A stretch of 54,497 nucleotides of DNA, taken from contig JAXGMN010000070.1 in assembly GCA_040768665.1 (NCBI GenBank), forward strand, positions 1 through 54,497, in the 5' to 3' direction. This stretch comes from JABWBD01 sp040768665 (GTDB lineage Bacteria; Planctomycetota; Planctomycetia; Pirellulales; Thermoguttaceae). The notes below the pieces were generated by a model, which was not told the DNA's origin, made no database searches, and saw only the letters and a list, made by a program, of their open reading frames with translations. Position 1 is the first letter of the stretch. The number at the start of each line of letters is the position of its first letter. The position numbers and the translations under genes were made by a program. Positions 52,343 to 54,497 of the stretch are shown in pieces.

Positions 52343-53305
52343 CTACCGGACGGCCGGCTGGCTTTCGGTTGCGACCCTTACACCCGTTCCCGCTTCGTAG
52401 ACGCTCCAGGCGGCCCATACGGGCAGATGGTCGGAGACTTCCAGTGCGGCCTCTTCGCTGAGGCCGTATTCTGCCATCAAGTCCAAGACGCCCCACTGTT
52501 TCGTATATTCGGTGGTCGTCCGGGCGTCGAACACGAGGTTGTCGTACATCTTGTTCCGGCGAGTATTGGTCGTGGTTCCGGTGATGGCGTACGTGATCCC
52601 CGGAAGTTGCCCCAGCCGGCCCAGATGGTACTCGTCGACGTTAAGGTCTCCGAGCAGAATCACGTCGTCCTCTCCTCCCGCCCGCTGGACAGCCGTAAAC
52701 ACGTCCGCCAGGGCGTCCAGTTCGGTATCGGTCTCGTCGGGGTCGGTGTGGATGTTGACCAGGATGAATGTGAATGCCTGCTCCGCGGGCGGCCCACGGA
52801 CGCGAAAACGGGCGACCAGCGGCTCCCGGTGCAGAAGATCCTGGGGATCGTTCACCGTGCAGACGGATTCGGGCGCAAGCTCAATTCGCTGCGTGTCGTA
52901 GAGGAAGACGTACTGCTCCTTGCTGGAAGTCCTGCCAAGACGAGGACCAAGCACATAGTCGTAGCGGCAACCTCCCGCATTGATCATCTCGACGAAACGA
53001 GGAACGATCGTCTGATCGACGGACCGGACCTCTTGGATGGCAAGTACATCGAACCGGCGAGCGACATCGGACAAGACCGCCATGACTTCCGGCTTGCCCA
53101 TTTTCGATGTGCCGAAGACCTGGATGTTGAACGAGGCGATCTTGATGGTATCGTCCGCCGCAACGGCCGCCGCGGGCGGTTGCCGACGTGCTTCATCCGC
53201 CGGTCCAGCAGACTCTCTCGCCAGTTGTGGAGGAGGTAAGAGATCCCCGCAACCGGCGAAACATATCCCCAGAAAAACCGTCAGAAACGAAAAGAATCGT
53301 CGCAT
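52343..53305 (-). CDS. Lipoprotein of the endonuclease/exonuclease/phosphatase family
   Basis: The 320-residue protein starts with a lipoprotein signal (FFSFLTVFLGICFAGC, lipid-attachment Cys at residue 19). It then has a DNase I-like fold: IKIASFNIQVFG, VLAIQEVRSVD (catalytic Glu), LVNIHTDPDE, VILLGDLNVDEYHLG and EVSDHLPVWAAW. The family hydrolyses phosphodiester or phosphomonoester bonds in nucleic acids, lipids or inositol phosphates. The start at 53305 has AGGAAG five bases upstream. The stop lies six bases from the right edge of a 122-bp inverted-repeat element. Confidence 0.93.
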   Translation of the reverse strand: MRRFFSFLTVFLGICFAGCGDLLPPPQLARESAGPADEARRQPPAAAVAADDTIKIASFNIQVFGTSKMGKPEVMAVLSDVARRFDVLAIQEVRSVDQTIVPRFVEMINAGGCRYDYVLGPRLGRTSSKEQYVFLYDTQRIELAPESVCTVNDPQDLLHREPLVARFRVRGPPAEQAFTFILVNIHTDPDETDTELDALADVFTAVQRAGGEDDVILLGDLNVDEYHLGRLGQLPGITYAITGTTTNTRRNKMYDNLVFDARTTTEYTKQWGVLDLMAEYGLSEEAALEVSDHLPVWAAWSVYEAGTGVRVATESQPAVR

Positions 53306-53453
53306 GGTGGCTTCCTTGCCATCGAGGAACGTGGATCCGGCACGTCGTTACTTGTCTGCCAAGCGTGGCAAATCGTAGCGGAACGAGGTGGATCGGCCCA
53401 GAGCGATTTGACAGACCAGCTTTCGAAGAAAGGCAAGCTGGGCAGGAGGGGAG

Positions 53454-53960
53454 TTATCCGCCAATCTTCTCAATCGCCTGTCTGGCCAGCCGAGACAGCC
53501 GCGAATCGGCTTCACACTCGGCCTGTTTCAGGGCATCCAGAGCCGAAGCGGCAGCAGGGCCGATTTCGCCCAACGCCCAGGCGGCCCGCTGGCGGACAAT
53601 CATGTCGAGGGGGCCTGCGACTCCCGCGACTACGGCAGCCAAGCCAGGAACGGCATCGGCGGCATCCTGTTTGAGCCTCCCCAGAAGCGTTGCCGCCCAA
53701 TAGCCGACATCGGGCGACGGATTATGCAGCAGCGTGGGCAGAAGAAACGAATCTTCGGGCCTCGGCGGCCCCAACTCCTCCAGCGCCGCGGTTACATGCT
53801 CCCGAACTTCCTCGACTTCATCGCCGCAGGCCTTCACCAAATTGACGGCTGCGGGCCGGGCGTCGGCGCCAAGCCGAGCGATCTGTTCAGCCGCGTGGAT
53901 TCGCCTCCGCGAATCGGGATCGAATAGCTCGGTGATCAGTTCCGCAAGCTCAGCAGCCAT
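53454..53960 (-). CDS. HEAT-repeat protein
   Basis: The 168-residue protein consists of about four HEAT-like helical repeats (RRRIHAAEQIARLGADARPA, VREHVTAALEELG, PSPDVGYWAATLLGRLKQDA, VRQRAAWALGEIGPAA). I chose the ATG at 53960 with GGGAG just upstream, because the longer frame to 54173 reads through a palindromic repeat. Such repeats serve protein-protein contacts; the partner is unknown. Confidence 0.85.
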   Translation of the reverse strand: MAAELAELITELFDPDSRRRIHAAEQIARLGADARPAAVNLVKACGDEVEEVREHVTAALEELGPPRPEDSFLLPTLLHNPSPDVGYWAATLLGRLKQDAADAVPGLAAVVAGVAGPLDMIVRQRAAWALGEIGPAAASALDALKQAECEADSRLSRLARQAIEKIGG

Positions 53961-53980
53961 GGGGATTCTCCCAGGTAAAC

Positions 53981-54103
53981 GTAACCTTTCACAGGGCGGA
54001 AGAGAGGGGGACGGGGCCATGTTTTCGGTCAACGTCTTTGACGCCAAAACACTCGAACTGGCCGAAAATGGATCAGTCCCCGGCCGTGGGCGTGAACGGT
54101 TAC
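53981..54103 (+). repeat. MITE/REP-like palindromic element (family 1, long form), copy 2
   Basis: This is the second copy of the element at 18734-18860. GTAACCTTTCACAGGGCGG at the left faces GTGAACGGTTAC at the right, with GGGGGAC, CATGTTTTCGG, TTTGACGCCAAAACAC, and ATCAGTCCCCGGCCGTGGG inside. It starts 20 bases upstream of the HEAT gene start. Confidence 0.85.
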
Positions 54104-54497
54104 TGGAAAACAGGTCGGACGGCGCCATCGTATCGGAGATGGGCGATAGACAAAAGACGGATTTCGGCGGCAAGCCCTGTCCCCTCCTGTTGACGGCCAG
54201 GCGAGATCACCCTCCGGCCTGCCGCGTCGGGACCCGCAACGGTCGCGTGCAAGAAGTAGACTACTACATCCCGGGTTTCCGCGTCTGCCGAGAGGCCTGG
54301 TCGAGAAATAAGAGCCTATCCCAGAGGAAGAGAGGGGATGCCACTGCGCCGGCTGTGCAATACCCTCGGCTGCGTGAGTTCACCGGTTGCGATTGGATGG
54401 AAATCGGCAGAAAGTCACCGCTCGGCTGGTCGCGCGAGCGGATTCGATCTAGAGGAGCCAGCAGAAAAGCAATCAGGTGGTTGATGCTTCCTGGTTC
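54104..54497. other. Right edge of the window, no gene recognised
   Basis: About 390 bp without a supported gene. The words agagcctatccc and ggggatgcc near 54311-54340 look like half of a family-1 palindrome, so the element may be truncated here. Confidence 0.4.

Noticed and set aside
1..54497. CRISPR array
   Set aside because: Regularly spaced short repeats with unique spacers were not seen; the tandem repeats at 1040-3175 are in-frame coding repeats and the palindromes are dispersed.

Overview
The window looks like a chromosomal segment of a planctomycete, probably a member of the Pirellulales or a close relative. The evidence is the N-terminal LEILEQRTLLS motif of the planctomycete extracellular family (3' end of the large gene at 1-10980), an ECF sigma factor beside a Ser/Thr kinase fused to WD40 repeats, and secreted oxidoreductase/sugar-isomerase-like, DUF1080 and HEAT-repeat genes. 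High GC, GTG/TTG starts and many short palindromic repeats also fit. No rRNA, tRNA, CRISPR array or complete transposase was recognised.

Layout. Positions 1-10980 (minus) hold one giant surface/secreted protein: a parallel beta-helix, a lipase-like alpha/beta-hydrolase domain, and six 363-bp repeats encoding a PPC-like domain. The repeats are riddled with frameshifts, and the gene runs off the left edge. Positions 11657-16281 hold an ECF sigma factor, a small unknown protein and a Ser/Thr kinase-WD40 receptor. Positions 16592-20026 hold a Tat-exported PHP-fold protein lying between two 250-bp direct repeats, then a sugar-phosphate isomerase-like TIM-barrel protein. Positions 20023-22179 hold a SpoU-type RNA methyltransferase, a Mop-like molybdate-binding protein and a divergent EamA transporter.

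Positions 22540-27029 form a tight hydB-hydA-hydC operon for an NAD-linked, probably electron-bifurcating, trimeric [FeFe]-hydrogenase. This implies an anaerobic or fermentative mode of life at some stage. Positions 27633-32507 carry the PrkA kinase / YeaH (DUF444) / SpoVR stress module. Positions 32628-41597 carry an XRE-type regulator, a quinone reductase-like enzyme, a methyltransferase, a membrane protein, a primary-type sigma-70 factor with a hairpin terminator, a secreted hydrolase, a phosphoribosyltransferase and a BON-SRPBCC protein.

Positions 41889-46590 hold a secreted pair: a double FAD-oxidoreductase with HEAT repeats and a fucose/arabinose-isomerase-like protein. Positions 47186-50484 look like a small accessory island: HD hydrolase, truncated exonuclease, GIY-YIG nuclease, 3-methyladenine glycosylase and several unknown small proteins including a zinc ribbon. 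Positions 50649-53960 hold a DUF1080 protein, a Uma2 gene remnant, an endonuclease/exonuclease/phosphatase lipoprotein and a HEAT-repeat protein.

The most striking non-genic signal is the density of palindromic repeats, at least five families and over a dozen copies. One is inserted in frame inside the FAD enzyme, and another truncates a Uma2 gene. The best candidate systems for follow-up are the hydrogenase with its doubled ferredoxin-like domain and the giant repeat protein.
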